64,000 nucleotides of DNA from Glebionis coronaria (lineage: Eukaryota; Streptophyta; Magnoliopsida; Asterales; Asteraceae), in assembly GCA_025667525.1 (NCBI GenBank), contig CM046876.1:536598038-536662037 (forward strand), in the 5' to 3' direction. This document shows, piece by piece, positions 10,325 through 22,102 of this stretch. The position numbers and the translations under genes were made by a program. The notes beneath the pieces are model-generated. The model saw nothing but the letters and a program-made list of their open reading frames with translations, did not search any database and was not told where the DNA came from. How positions within the stretch are numbered: position 1 is the stretch's first letter; every line of letters begins with the position of its first letter.

Positions 10325-11598
10325 ATAGTTCCCAAGGGATTATGGTAGAAACAATAGTTCCCAAGGATGCAGCCCAAGTAAAGTTTGATTCTATGTTGCC
10401 TGCACAACTTGAGGAAAAAGAGAAGAAGACTGCTTTTGAGTCACCATTTGTGGCTACTTCTGAGAGTAATAAGGAAGGCAGTGATGATGAGAGTACTGAT
10501 TCAAGTGTGATGATCATTGAAGATCGAGAAAGACTTGAATATGGTGATGAATTGGCTAAGGAGAGGCTTGGGGAGTTGAAAATGCAGGTAGATTATGAGA
10601 TGCTTGAAGTAGCCCATATGTACTTTGCATGGGAGAATAAGGTAATGGAGAATCCAGACATGACAATTTCAGATCAAATTTGGGGTTTGGAGATTCTCTT
10701 AAGAGTTCAAAAGGATTGCAAGGTAATCTTGAAGTATAAGGCTAGCAAGGTTCTTTCACAGACTAAGAAGGATAGAAGGGACCTTTACTATATGCTTCTC
10801 AGATGTCATCAAGGGGGTTGGACTTTCAAGAAGTTGCGAGGTTTGTCCTTTGATGAGTTGCAATTTCGAGCTTTTCCCATATGGAAAAGTGTTCAAGAAC
10901 AGAATACTACCAGACTTCTTTCTGATGAAAGAAAGGAAGAACTTGCAGAAGAGATGCAGATCCAACAGGCTTTAGTTACACCAAGGCCTATGAAGAAGGG
11001 GCTTCCTATTGAGTTCCTAAAAGATTTGGATAGAGTAAATCCTAGTAAAGTAGTTATTAGAAGGAGTATTAACCTCTCATCTTTGGAAGCTTCACAAATT
11101 GCAGAAGTGTTACCTTTTGATTCCAAAAACCCTATAGTTCACTATGAAGAAGATGCAAGTGGGTTTTATATGATTGGCAGATATAGGAAGAAGGTACATA
11201 CTTTCACTAATCTTATCTCTTTGTTTGTAAGCCTAGAAAGAGACGACTTGGTAGATCTTTGGAGATTGATGAAGACCAAGTACGTGGTTGAAGCACCAAC
11301 TTCAGTCAATGGAATAAAGATTTGGTCCACATTTAAGAGAATGTGTGAGCCAAATGATGCAGATCCAATATGGTTAGATCTTGATGACGTCAGTGGACTT
11401 CAATGGCGTCTACATTCAACAGCTGGTGTGTATCATTTGAGTACTACAAAGTTTTCTGAATATCTTCTTATGGATGCTGAATATCCCATGTCAAAAGAAG
11501 TTTTGAAGAAAATGGTGTCAACACAGCTGGAGATGGATTACACAAGTGATGTTGGCAAAGATCTAATTAGGTTTATTTATTTCCTAATTAAAAAGTGA
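10325..11598 (+). pseudogene. Accessory 3' ORF of copia-like element O, C-terminal half
   Basis: The frame is open from just after element A to the TGA at 11596-11598 (first Met at 10342). It contains VHYEEDASGFYMIGRYRK, FVSLERDDLVDLWRLMK, WSTFKRMCEPNDADPIW and YPMSKEVLKKMVSTQLEMD. From memory these match the end of the Asteraceae copia accessory ORF that also contains the YPRFLQ segment now at 656-2192. If five bases (10325-10329) are treated as a target duplication, the codon ending at 2192 continues in frame at 10330, so element A split one ORF. Residues about 60-180 are helical. Function unknown. A 3' LTR follows 84 bases later, as expected for an ORF between pol and the LTR. Confidence 0.65.
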
Positions 11599-11669
11599 TT
11601 TGCATTTGTAAGAATCCTCCTTGTACTTAGTTTTTATTCATAAACTTGATTACTAGAGTAGATATCAAG

Positions 11670-12174
11670 TTTAGGGGAGGATTGTTGGGAATAAAATGAA
11701 GCCAAGACACTTAGACACTGACAAGAGGAAATTGGACGTTGATAGGAAGAAATCAAGCGTTGTCAGATCAAGCGTTGATAAGAAGAAGTCAAGCGTTGAT
11801 GAGAAGAAGTCAAGCACCGATAGAATACTTAGTCTACACGTTTTATGTTTCTAGTAAAGATATGTTCGACAATGTATTTCTTATGTTTATCTTTACCTAA
11901 AATAGTTGATACTTAGACTCTTTACAAGGTTCCTTGATCTATAAAAGGAGGCCTTTAGGTTTTAGTTTAATATATGTTTTACACTTTCATTGTACGCAAG
12001 TTCGATTATCAATCAAATTGAAAGTTTGGTTTATTCTGTTTGTGTGTTCTTGTTCTGAAGATTAATTCCGCATAATACTTAAATTGTTTCATATACAATA
12101 AAGTTTCTCTAAGTGTTTAACTTGATTCATTCTTGTTTACACAAAGCTAAATTGATCTAAGTTTGGGATCAACA
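11670..12174 (+). mobile_element. Polypurine tract and 3' LTR of element O
   Basis: The purine tract TTTAGGGGAGGAT ends at 11682. The LTR (11683-12174, 492 bp) begins TGTTGGG and ends ATCAACA. It contains TATAAAAGG at 11941-11949 and a GCGTTGATAAGAAGAAGTCA-type tandem repeat near 11730-11820. The left LTR of this element is not in the window. The next bases belong to an unrelated gypsy remnant. Confidence 0.75.
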
Positions 12175-13156
12175 ATCTTTCTGCTAACTCCAAGGAGGGA
12201 TAGCAGTCTTGGGAGCATGCTTTGTTGAGGTATGTGAAGTCCATGTACATTCTACAACTTTCGTCGTGTCTTCTTACCATCACGGGGTTGGACAACCAGC
12301 TGTGGCAGTGGACTTGTCTCATTATCTTGGCTTTTACTAGCTTTGTTACCTCCTCAAGTATTGCCTTGCTTTTTTCTAGGGCTTCCCCTCTTCTTTATTA
12401 CCTTACTAGGGGGTAACTTTCTCTAGTGTTTAAGCTATGTTCTGCTATCTATCTTGGGACACCTGTTATGTCTTTGGGTTCCCATGCAAATTCATCGAGG
12501 TTTTCCTGCAGTAATTTGCATTGGTCTTCTTTTATTTGGTTTGATAGCTTTCCCCTATTGCCACTGTTTGTTCTGGGCATTGGGGGTGGATTGCTATTTT
12601 CAACCTTTCTTCCGCAATCAAGGTTTCCTCTGGGATTGCGGATGGTTCAATTATCATTGTACACTCAAGTGGTAGCTATTCCGCTGTGGAGTGTGAGTAA
12701 TCCTTCCATCACCAAAAATTTGATCTTGCTGTGTGCGGTAGATGGTACTGCTTTTGTTTGGCAGATGTCGAGCCTTCCAATGATAATGTTATATGGCGAG
12801 TCTGACCGTACCACCATGAAGTTCATTTTTGTCTCCGTCCAATGCTCTTCGTCTCCTATGATTACCTGGATTTCTATCTGCCCTATGGGCCAAATGACTT
12901 CTCCGTTGAACCCCACTAGGGAGGTTGTGGTGGGTTTTATCATTCTCTTGATTTCAGGTTGGAGATGGTTGAAGCAATGTTCGTACATAATTTCGAAGTC
13001 CAACCCTCCATCCACATATACTATATGGATGTAGTGTCCTTCTACCTCCATTTCTATCACTATGGGTGCTTCTTTGGCTTCCGCTTCATCAAGTGACGGG
13101 AATGATATTTCGAGTCTTGGGGGAAAAAATTATCACCTTTCTTTTTACGGTTCCTT
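12175..13156 (-). pseudogene. Ty3/gypsy protease to reverse-transcriptase start, remnant G
   Basis: On the minus strand, 13060-12665 encodes a retropepsin-like segment: VYVDGG (active-site region), EIMYEHCFNHLQPE, LVGFNGEVIWPIGQI and MNFMVVRSDSPYNIIIGR. This is typical of the plant gypsy protease upstream of RT. Downstream, 12322-12183 reads WLSNPVMVRRHD and FTYLNKACSQDCYP, the start of a gypsy RT domain with several substitutions. Frames between the two are broken, and the RT is cut at 12175 by the LTR of element O. The first half of this polyprotein continues at 13765-14505 beyond a MITE insertion. Confidence 0.85.
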
Positions 13157-13164
13157 GCCAGGAG

Positions 13165-13764
13165 TAGGGGTGTCAGTAAGGTCGGGTTCACTCGAACCCG
13201 ATAAGGCTTATCGGGTCGGGTTAAAGCGGGTTGAAAAATCTTGTCGGGTTAGTTTGACACGAACCCGATAACCCGATATTGTTAGCGGGTCGGGTTAGGG
13301 TTGAACTATTTTTCTTATCGGGTTATCGAGTCAACCCGGAAAATGCTTTCTTGTTTTTTCAATTAAACCTGGTAAGAAATTACACTCCATCTTGTAGAAA
13401 CATTGTAAATTCCATATGTATAAACTTAAAATATGAAGTATTTTGTACTAGAAAGGATACAATGTACTACGTATTTGTTAATTCTTCATAGCATGTTGTT
13501 TCAAATTTAAGCCTCTTATATAATATATGTCACTGCCAGTACAATTCTAAATTTAGTCACCTTGTGTACTATTTATATGTTGTTGTTTAAAGTATGTAGG
13601 AGTATATACTAGCTCAATGGATATAATTATTCTTACCCGAGTCCCCCGACCTGATTCAACCCGACTCGATAAGAACCCGATAACCCGATTCCTAATCGGG
13701 TCGGGTTGCGGGTCACTTTCTAAAAATTCAAAACCCGAATCAACCCGACCCGATAACACCCCTA
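13165..13764. mobile_element. hAT-type MITE, 600 bp
   Basis: The ends are TAGGGGTGTC and (inverted) TAGGGGTGTT. A perfect 8-bp target duplication, GCCAGGAG, lies at 13157-13164 and 13765-13772. Both subterminal regions are packed with CGGGTCGGGTT or its complement, in either orientation, while the middle is AT-rich without coding sequence. An 8-bp duplication and TAGGGGTG ends are typical of plant hAT elements. It sits between the gag and protease parts of gypsy remnant G. Confidence 0.92.
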
Positions 13765-14505
13765 GCCAGGAGTGTACCATCAGGATTGTCGGAGCTTTGT
13801 CCTTTGCTGGTGCCTTAGCCTTTTTAGCGTTTTTTGTTGGTCTCTTCCGCCACTATTTTTTACTTCTTTTATCCATTGTGATAGTTTTCCATTTCTGATC
13901 AGTTCATCGATCTGTCTTTTTAGGTGCTGACATTCATATGTGTTATGTACAATATCTTTGTGGTGTTCGCAATATTTGCTCCCATCTCTTTTTACCACCG
14001 GGGTGGTCATGGAGGGGGGGGGGGGGGGGGGTGTTCTGAATTTTCCTCTTTCTAGGGCCAAGATTTCCTTTGGGGGTTTTAGGAGTGCAAAATCTGTTGT
14101 TCCTCCTATCTGGTCTCTTATTGTTACAGAAATACGTTCTCCTGTCAAAGTGTGGTTTCTTGTTTCCCTCTTGTTTCCATGTAGAAGATCCTTTCTTCTT
14201 AGATTGATTCGCTACCGCGACCTCTCCTCTGAGGAAAGCTACGGTTTCCCTCATCATTTCATCCACTGTTTTAGGTATGTTGTCATGTAGACGCTTGATC
14301 AACCCAGGGTGTGTGATCCCGTGCATAAATTTGGAGATTTTCATGCATTCTAGGTCTACCTTCACGTGTCGGCTCTCAATCTTGAAACATTTCATGAAGT
14401 CCTCAATAGATTCACCCTCCTTTTGCTTGATATGGTGGAGTTCCACAGGATCCTTAATACATTTTTTTCTCTTGAAGATAATTGGCCACGAAAGCTGCCT
14501 TTAAA
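13765..14505 (-). pseudogene. Ty3/gypsy gag of remnant G
   Basis: Two overlapping minus-strand frames (14446-13943 and 14148-13780) make up one Gag tail. Recognisable parts are VELHHIKQKEGESIEDFMK, MHGITHPGLIKRLHDNIP, MMRETVAFLRGEVA, then PKEILALERGKF and a zinc knuckle YCEHHKDIVHNTYEC (C-x2-H-x4-H-x4-C). Gag forms the particle and binds RNA. Frameshifts lie near 14460 (an A-run), in 13943-14148, and around a run of about 20 G at 14012-14031. Coding similarity can be followed in another frame to about 14500 (AAFVANYLQEKK). The 5' part of gag and the LTR are missing. Confidence 0.85.
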
Positions 14506-16989
14506 CGATGTTTCATGTTGTATCCTCTCTACTCCGTCCAAATAATCTTTCAAACATACACATACTTCCACGGATTGAGGGGTAATTCTTGACCTTCTTT
14601 CGGATATAATTCTACCGCTTACCGAAAAAGCCGATTCGGAAGCTACCGTCGAAGCTTGAATCGTAAATAAGTCACGAACCATAACGGCTAATATTGGATA
14701 AGTTAACTCCATTTTTTTCCACCATCCCAAAATGTCAAAAGTTCCTAAATCCTCGGGTCTAATAGTTTGTACAAAATTTTGCGACTTATATTGACCCAAC
14801 TCGCTTGATTCCGATGTTCGTTGACGCTTGGTAGCGCCATTGGTTATAAGATTCCAAAAGTTTATATCAATGTCATATGTCGCCCTTCCCCCCGTTTGCA
14901 ATGATCCGGCCCCCATTTGGTCAAAAAATGTGTTTTGTTGTCCACCATATTTTGTTGCATATATTGCAAATAATTTTTCAAAATTATCGTTAAATTTAAA
15001 AATTTGAGACTCTATATAGTTTATATCGGGATCATTCGGGTTTGGCCCAAATTCTAATCCTAAATTCCCCAATATTCTTCTAATTATATTTTCGACCCCC
15101 CCCCCCCCCCCCCCAAAAAAAAAATTTATCAATAGATTAAGTGCGGCGGAGCAAGTAAAAACCAAAGGTATACTAGCAAAATATTTTACAAATTTCTTTT
15201 TTATAACTTTAACCATTTTTCTAAACATTCTACAAGGTGACATTTTTAATTCGTCTAATTTTTCCGTCATAGCAAAAATTTGCTTTAAAACTAATGGGCT
15301 AGTTGGGTAATAAACACCGGATAATAAAGTTGTTGACACTTTAAAAATTTGTAAAAATCTTGTCAATTCATCTAATTGTTCCCAATCTTCGTCGCTTATC
15401 GAAGTGGATTGACCTTTACGAACAAGTTTTTCATTAAAAGCGTTTAAAGTATCACGTTGTCGTAATATATTTTCAAACATAATGCAAGTAGAATTCCACC
15501 TAGTATTATTATCATAGCAAGCTCCTAGGGGTGTATGACCACACATTTGTCGAAAACGATGATAGTTCATTTGTCGTTCGTTACTCGAACTATATATAGT
15601 TACTAATAAACTCCTAAATTTTGTCTTTAAATCACCACATATTATTAACGCCGCTTGAACGGATAAATTTTAACATTAGCAACACAACGAGAATGAAAAA
15701 ATGCACCATCTAATACGGGTTTTATACGTAATTTTAATAAATCCATAGCTTTAGTATTATTAGATGCATTATCTAGTGAAATGGTAAAAACTTTATCATC
15801 TAACTTATATTCAATTAAAGTGTCATGTAAAATTTTTCTTAAATTTGATCCCGTATGTGGATAACCAAATAGTTTAAAAGCAATTGTTCGTTTCATTAAT
15901 AAATTTGAATCGAGATCAAACCAATGAGCCGTAGCGGCTAAATAAGAATTTGCCCTACCATGTGGTGCGTTCCAAGCATCCGTAGTTATAGAAACACCAT
16001 GTTTATAATTACGAAAACCATCAATAATTTCTTTTTTAGCGGTTTCCCATTATTTAAATGCATCACTTCTAAGAGTAGTACGACTTACATGATGATAACG
16101 CGGTTGTAGCCTTTTTTTATGATCTCCGTAAGCTTGACATTGTCGAAGTGGTTGAATGGATGCCCTTGTTGAATGACAAACTTCGTAAAATCAAGTCGAA
16201 CCGCATCATTATCAAATAAAAAAATGTGACCATCCGCACCAATAGTACCATGTTCCGAACCACCCGCTCCGCTATCAACCGCACCGGTACAACCGTTCCA
16301 ATGAGTACGTAGTGTAGAATTACCCGTCGTGCCATAAAATTTACTACACTTCTTGCAACGCGCCTTTTCCACCCCGTCTTTCATAAGACAATAATCAAAA
16401 TGTGACCAAACATCGCCTTTTCTCGCCGTCGTAACAATTCGCAAAATATCATCATTTGTGTATTTTTTAGCACTAGTAGCACCGGTACTAGCATTAGTAG
16501 TAGAAGCTTGTTGCGATGGTATGTTTTCCATTCGGGATTAGAAAAAGATTAGAGAAATGAGAAGGTTTTTTGATATGTTTTCAACCACAACTCAAAACAT
16601 ATATATATACTACATTACAAGACATCAAAATGCTCAAAAAGACAAAAAAAGGGGGGAAAACAATGTTAAACGGCTATATAGCCGTTGCACACTGATGCCA
16701 AAAACCTACTGATGTTCGGATTATTTTTTTCACCAAAATCCGGTTAAAACCGGTAAAAAAAATTGGTTTTACAACAAAAAAAATTAAATTGTTAAAAACC
16801 GGTTAAATCCGGTTTTTTTAAAAACCGGATAAATCGGAAATTTATCCGATTTTCTTAAAATCGTAAAATCCGGTCTAAGCAGTTCGGATAGAAAAAACCG
16901 GATCAGATATTTTGTAACCGGATTTTGAAAAAACCGGTTCGGATTTTTGAACCGGATTTTCAAAAAACCGGTTACAATTTGCACCTCTA
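14506..16989 (-). mobile_element. hAT transposon, autonomous type, decayed and 3'-truncated
   Basis: The element carries a hAT transposase pseudogene on the minus strand. Its right end is GCACCTCTA (16981-16989), which reads TAGAGGTGC inward, a hAT-like terminus. Between 16730 and 16980, upstream of the gene, are many CCGGTT/AACCGG words, as in hAT subterminal regions. The left end is missing: the sequence joins gypsy remnant G near 14505 and no matching terminus is seen. Confidence 0.75.
14510..16531 (-). pseudogene. hAT transposase (BED zinc finger, ricesleeper-like), broken
   Basis: The minus-strand start ATG is at 16531-16529. Frame one (16531-16085) holds a BED zinc finger: WSHFDYCLMKDGVEKARCKKC followed by STLRTHWNGC. 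The next (15896-15645) holds HTGSNLRKILHDTLIEY, FTISLDNASNN and AFFHSRC, the start of the RNase H-like catalytic core. The last (15570-14510) has TRWNSTCIMFENIL, a DUF4413-like helical region, and the hAT dimerisation domain (LGTFDILGWWKK, LFTIQASTVASESAFS). Breaks include the two gaps between these frames, a C17-18 run at 15096-15113 that adds poly-Gly, and the lost C-terminus. A complete protein of this family is about 650-700 aa. It would have cut and pasted its own element; this copy cannot. Confidence 0.9.
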
Positions 16990-17477
16990 TGTGTATCTAA
17001 CTTGACTTTGTCCAGCTTCGATCCTTGTTTTAAAAACTAGACGAATACTCGCGCATAGCTGTGGAATGTCTAGCGGCGGATAATTAACGTAATGACTCAT
17101 TTTGTAGTAAATATTTCTTGAAATCCAAAGTGAATTTTTTAAAATAAAAATGGAAATGTTCATAACATTCTATGAGTTCTTAACATGTAGATCGATTCGT
17201 GAATCTGGCTTTAGAATAATTTTAAAACTGGACCTCTTTTAATTTTCAGAATGAGTCGTATGGTGAAAGCTTTAAGATTTACATTGAAGTTGTAATATTT
17301 TTCTTGTTTAGATGAAATGTTGAAAAATTTTAACTTTTCAATAATTGGGATAAATGTTTTATAAGATATATAAATTTTGTCTTTTTAGTAGGGCCCACAT
17401 TTTCAACCATTCTATGTTTTCAACATTTCAACCATAAGGATACATCCTTTATAAGATAGTAAAGATAAAGATGTGCC
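16990..17477. other. Non-coding spacer
   Basis: AT-rich sequence. I see no gene, repeat or element boundary apart from the hAT end at its left and the MITE target site at its right. Confidence 0.4.
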
Positions 17478-17485
17478 AAAAATAG

Positions 17486-17896
17486 CAATGTTTTCAGACC
17501 CGGGTCGACCCGGCCGGGTCAACCAGTTGACTCGGTTTCGGCCGAAAAATGGGTAATATTTACCCGGGTTTCACATTTTCGAAATCCGGCTAGACCCGCC
17601 AGGCTTGGGGTGACCCGGGTCAACCCGGTTCTCGAGACCCGGCCGGGTTTCGATTTTTTCAAGTTTTTTTTTAAATATGTAAATTTTACGTATTTACGTA
17701 TTTACGATGGAATTTTATTTTTACATGTTATATTGATTCGTAAACAATTTATATATTCAATATATGAAGGTTTTTATGGTTTTTATATATAATTATTGTT
17801 AATAAATTATTTTTTTTATAAAATCGAGTTAACCCGGGTTGACCCAGACCCGGTCACCTGACCGGGTTGATTTGAAAACCGGGTTTCAAAACATTG
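17486..17896. mobile_element. hAT-type MITE, 411 bp
   Basis: The ends are CAATGTTTTCAGACCCGGGT and (inverted) CAATGTTTTGAAACCCGGTT. An 8-bp target duplication, AAAAATAG, flanks it at 17478-17485 and 17897-17904. Subterminal regions carry repeated GACCCGG/CCGGGTC words around an AT-rich, non-coding middle. It is a different family from the MITE at 13165. Confidence 0.92.
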
Positions 17897-17904
17897 AAAA
17901 ATAG

Positions 17905-18794
17905 TTGTAGGAGTAAAAAGGGAGAAGTAGCGGTAAGCGATAATTGTTTGCAGTATTAGTTTTTCTTTCTATAAACATGTTTTGTAACGTCGTTGTAGAT
18001 GTAATCATAATGTGTAAAACAACTTTTAAATATCTAATGCTCTTTTATGATATTTTATAGAACGTCAAAAGGTAAACATGTTAAATAAAACGATCATTAA
18101 AAATCACAACACTCAACATTCATTATTTCTAAATGCTTCTAAATGATATGTATCAAGCCACTCATCACCTAGTCATGGATACCAATGAACTTTTGGCATC
18201 ATAGCATACGTTATTTGTTAAAAAATTTAGGGTTTCTAACAAAAGTATCTAAAAATAACTTTTGGTTTTTAGATAAAAGTTGTTTTTGATAATTTAACCG
18301 ATTGATCTCAACGGGGTTTTAGCCACCACTAGACACACATAAGTGCGATAAACAAACCCTCTTTTAAGAAAGTTGACTCGTTCAAATCATCGTTGGAATT
18401 GTCACATTAAATATGAACTAAGATACCTCTCACATTTTAATGACAATATTCAATAGGTTTTTTTATATATCACAAGTCTTATTTGGGGCCAGAGCTTCAT
18501 CAAATATTGTTAAAGGGCTATCAATGAAATTCTTGTATAATAAGAAAACCAGAAGCTCAAATATACTTTTTTTACACACAAATACATAGAAGGTACACTA
18601 CTAAAAGTATTTTTTGAGAGGTCGTCGCACTCTGGTCTTGAAAAACTTCGCCCATAGTATTCTTCGTTTGTTGTTTACTTTAGATTATTTTCTACTTGCC
18701 TCAATGTAATACATGAGAGCGTAAAAACGATGGCCTTGTATAAGAATACATGAGAACGTGTTTAGTCGGAGAACAAATTTTCTCTTTGTATTTT
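17905..18794. other. Non-coding spacer
   Basis: I see no coding sequence or clear repeat in this AT-rich stretch. Confidence 0.4.
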
Positions 18795-19660
18795 CAAATC
18801 GCTTATTAAATATCAACGTGGTTTTTTCTTTTATTTCCGACTTTACTAATAATAACTAAAATACTAACACTACTAATGAAACGTGACCGATTAATATTAC
18901 AAACATCACCTTCTAGTACCGGTTACAAGGTATTTTCGTCTTTTTCGTTTATATTTCGTATTTTTCATCTATATTTCCTCTTAATTAAAAAAACTATTAC
19001 TTTTTGAAAAAAATACTTTTATAAAAAATTATTTTTTTTCAAAAAGATTATTAGTTTTTTATACTTTTTTTTAAATGCGAAGAAACAAATAAAAAAAACA
19101 TTCATAAAAATAAAAAAACATTTAATTTTTCTAACTTTTTAAAAAAATTGAAGAAGAAAACTAATTTTAATTGAAAAATCAGAAAAAAGAAGTTTAGTTT
19201 TTTTAGTCTTTTTTTTTTTAATTTTGAAGAAAAAAATAATTTTTCAATTTTTTATAAAAACTAAACTGTCTTTTTCTTGAAATTTTTTTTTCAACTTTTT
19301 ATAAAAAGAAATCGAAAAGGTAAAAAAGAAAGATAGTCTTTTTTCTGAAAAAAATAATTTTTCAATTTTTTTTTAAAAATTATTATTATTTTTTCAAAAA
19401 GTTTTTTGAAGAAAATAATTTTTTCAAATTTTTATAATTTTAAAATTTTTTTTGCATCTGGACTAACTTTCAATTATTTTTTAATGGATTAACTTTGTAA
19501 TTTTTCATCGTTAAATGATGACATTACAAGTCTTTAACCGGTAATAGCTAGTCATACTAGTAATATTAATCGGTAACCAACAGGTTTGATTAGTGATATT
19601 AGTATTTTAGTCATTATATTTATAAAGTCGAAAAAAAACACGTTGGTATTTAGTAGCTTT
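18795..19660. mobile_element. Long inverted-repeat element with A/T-homopolymer core
   Basis: The left arm (about 18795-18926) and right arm (about 19535-19660) are imperfect inverted copies. Paired words include ATTAAATATCAACGTG with CACGTTGGTATTTAG, GACTTTA with TAAAGTC, ACTAAAATACTAA with TTAGTATTTTAGT, CGATTAATATTAC with GTAATATTAATCGG, and ACCGGTTA with TAACCGGT. The core is mostly runs of A and T and could itself fold. There is no coding sequence. It may be a MULE-type or foldback MITE; the exact ends and target duplication are not resolved. Confidence 0.7.
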
Positions 19661-19710
19661 AAGCCTTTACAGTTTTGTAAAAAAAAATCAGAGTTTTATA
19701 ACAAATTTTC

Positions 19711-21047
19711 TTTTTTTTAACGGTAACTTCATTAAAGCTAGCAAGACGCTAGAAAGGAATTACATGGAAATTAAATACGAGTTTTTTAACCAACAATCCC
19801 AAGAAATAACACTAGTACTACGACTGTTACACCAATGAAATGAAAGCGAATTATGTCGTCAAACAACACCGCACGCCTCGGAGGGGAAACATCAAATATA
19901 GTGCGATTCCTGAACGACCAAATACACCACCACGTCGTATACAAAACTCTTTCCATTTAGAGAGACGAGTTTTGACTTTATCTATGATATTACTCTACGT
20001 CGAAAGTTGAGACATACGACTGCCAATCGAGACTCCCAAGTAATTAAAAGGAGTATTCAAGACAGTGCATCCAATTGAAGAAGCACCTTGATGAACAATG
20101 TCATTTGGGACGCCGACTCCAAAAAGTTGACTCTTGAACATTAATTTTCAGACCCGAATCTAACTGGAAACATCGAAGAATTCTAATGAGGTTAACTAGG
20201 TTATCTTCAAACCATTCTCCTAAAAATATAGCATCATCCGCATAGAACATATGAGAAAGAGTCATCGATTCGTTAATGCGAAGACCTCTAAACACCCCTT
20301 CATTAACAGCTTTGTCAATAGAAACATGAAGTGCTTCCATAACTAAAATAAAAAGAAAGGGAGCTAAAGGGTCACCTTGTTTAAGGCCACACAGAATAGG
20401 AAACTCGACCGTAGGGCTGCCGTTCACAAGAATCAAAGCCATATTAGAGCTAAGAATACCACGTATCTATGAGATCCATCTCGAACCAAAACCATAAGCC
20501 CGAAGAATATCTATAAAAAATCCCACCTGACCGAGTCATAAGCTTTGGCGAAGTCGACTTTAAAAATCAGAGCGTGAGACTTCTTCCTTTTGCACCATGA
20601 TAGGACTTCATTCAATATAAACGATCCATCTAGGATCTGTCGGCCTCTCACGAACGTTGATTGAGTATTGGAAACAAGCTTCTCAATAATCGATGAGAGA
20701 CGAGTGGCAAGGATTTTAGTGATCACTTTGTAGGTACTCCCAATTAAACTTATAGGACGAAAGTCGTTAACAAATTTTGCATCAGCCACCTTAGGAATCA
20801 GAGATATAAATGACGAGTTACAACCTCTAGGGAGAACTCTTCTAAAGAAAAACAATTCTACAACATCGCAAAAATCTTCTCCGATGAGGTCCCAATAATG
20901 TCTAAAAAACTCAAAAGTGAACCCGTCAGGACCAGGTGATTTGTTTACACCACAGTCCCACACTGCTGACTTAATCTCGTCTCTAGTGATATTACGTTCC
21001 AGAATCTCAGCTTGCTCAGAAGAAAAAGTGTTGATACAAAAGTTGGA
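19711..21047 (-). pseudogene. L1-type LINE reverse transcriptase, 5'-truncated
   Basis: On the minus strand, 21040-20511 encodes NKSPGPDGFTFEFFRHYW, FISLIPKV, FRPISLIGSTYKVI, QSTFVRGRQILDG and FKVDFAKAYDSVRWDFL. Then 20442-20101 encodes VNGSPTVEF, GLKQGDPLAPFLFIL and the catalytic MFYADDA motif (20231-20250). These are RT blocks of plant L1 LINEs in the right order. A frameshift in the T-run near 20513 and a TAG near 20470 break the gene. Similarity continues weakly downstream as FNYLGVPIGS and TRLSKWKEF. The 3' end is marked on the plus strand by T8 followed by AACGGTAACTTCATTAA, i.e. a short poly(A) tail. The 5' end stops at the LTR of element F. Confidence 0.88.
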
Positions 21048-21614
21048 TGATCCTTGCTTGACCCGAATTAGGCTTAATTCGGGTAGGCTAGGCTGCGGCT
21101 CTTACACCAAGTGAATAACTTGCTGAGATTCTGCACACTAAAGCAACACGCGTTAGACTTACCGTAGGAGCGTATCCCATGATTAGACTCCGACGTGAGA
21201 GTAAGTAATCGGTTTAGGGTTATGAATCGGCTGTAGGTTGAGAGTATAGAGAATGTAATACCTTTGTGGAACCCTAGGGGGTTCCTTATATAGGCAATGA
21301 AACCCTAATGGGCTGTCACTGTTACTTCGGCCCTAAGCATAAGATAATCACCATAATTAGCTTGATTGTTATCTTCTAATTATGGTGAGTGTATATCCTA
21401 TACTTTGAGGCAAATCCCAATCCTGATAGGCATGTGATTCTGTCTAACCCTGTTCCGGCCGTGCCAGGTCGTGGGCCACACAAATCTTATGTGGCCACTT
21501 TTCATTCAAGCCCATAAGCTCAAATGACATTAATCCAACCCATTCGTGATGGGCCGGATGCAAGTAGTACCCGTGGGTCGGGTTCATAACCCGGTTTGGG
21601 ACTATACGTCATCA
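21048..21614 (-). mobile_element. 3' LTR of Tat/Retand-like element F
   Basis: Read on the minus strand the block begins TGATGACG, just after the purine tract ACTGGGGGGACA (21615-21626), and ends GGATCA. The tract lies upstream of the LTR in this orientation, so it is a 3' LTR of a minus-strand element. TATATAAGG lies near 21275-21283. A palindrome, ACCCGAATTAGGCTTAATTC plus GGGT, is near its end (21061-21084). The second LTR is not in the window, so the borders rest on TGAT/ATCA termini and the tract only. Confidence 0.6.
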
Positions 21615-21626
21615 TGTCCCCCCAGT

Positions 21627-22102
21627 CTAGTTTTACAGCCATAGGCATAAGCTCTAGACTACTCAATGCCCTCTACATATTGTTGTCGCAAACATAGCCG
21701 CACTTTAAAAAGGCCAGCCGGGACAATACTAATGAATGCATTAATGGTAGTCATTAGTCGAACGTTTGATCTGCAAAAGTGCACCAGACAGGCCCACTCT
21801 TGAGCCACGTAAAACTGTCAAGAAGTGACCCGTGGGTCCCTTCTGACGTTTCAGAAGTGTCAGAAATCCCATCCGTTAGATGAGCGTAGTGGTTTACACG
21901 TGGCAAACATCCATGGCACCTCGTAACTCGAGGCAACCCTATAAAAGAGTTGATGCGTGTAACTGTGTAAACACACAATTAACAACTCCATTTCCGCCAT
22001 TGTTATAACTTCGCTCAATTCTTCATTTTCTCTCCTTATTTTCCACAGAAATCCATCACACCAGGTTAGACCATCGCGCCCTTTTACTCTCATTTATAAA
22101 CC
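21627..22102 (+). promoter_or_regulatory. Probable promoter and leader of the antisense ORF in element F
   Basis: CCTATAAAAGAG at 21939-21950 is a good TATA box about 155 bases before the ATG at 22103. The sequence between is pyrimidine-rich and non-coding, like a leader. It drives away from the LTR, opposite to element transcription. Confidence 0.5.

Noticed and set aside
12426..13034. Plus-strand 202-codon frame
   Set aside because: It lies opposite the recognised gypsy protease coding strand and has no domain of its own.
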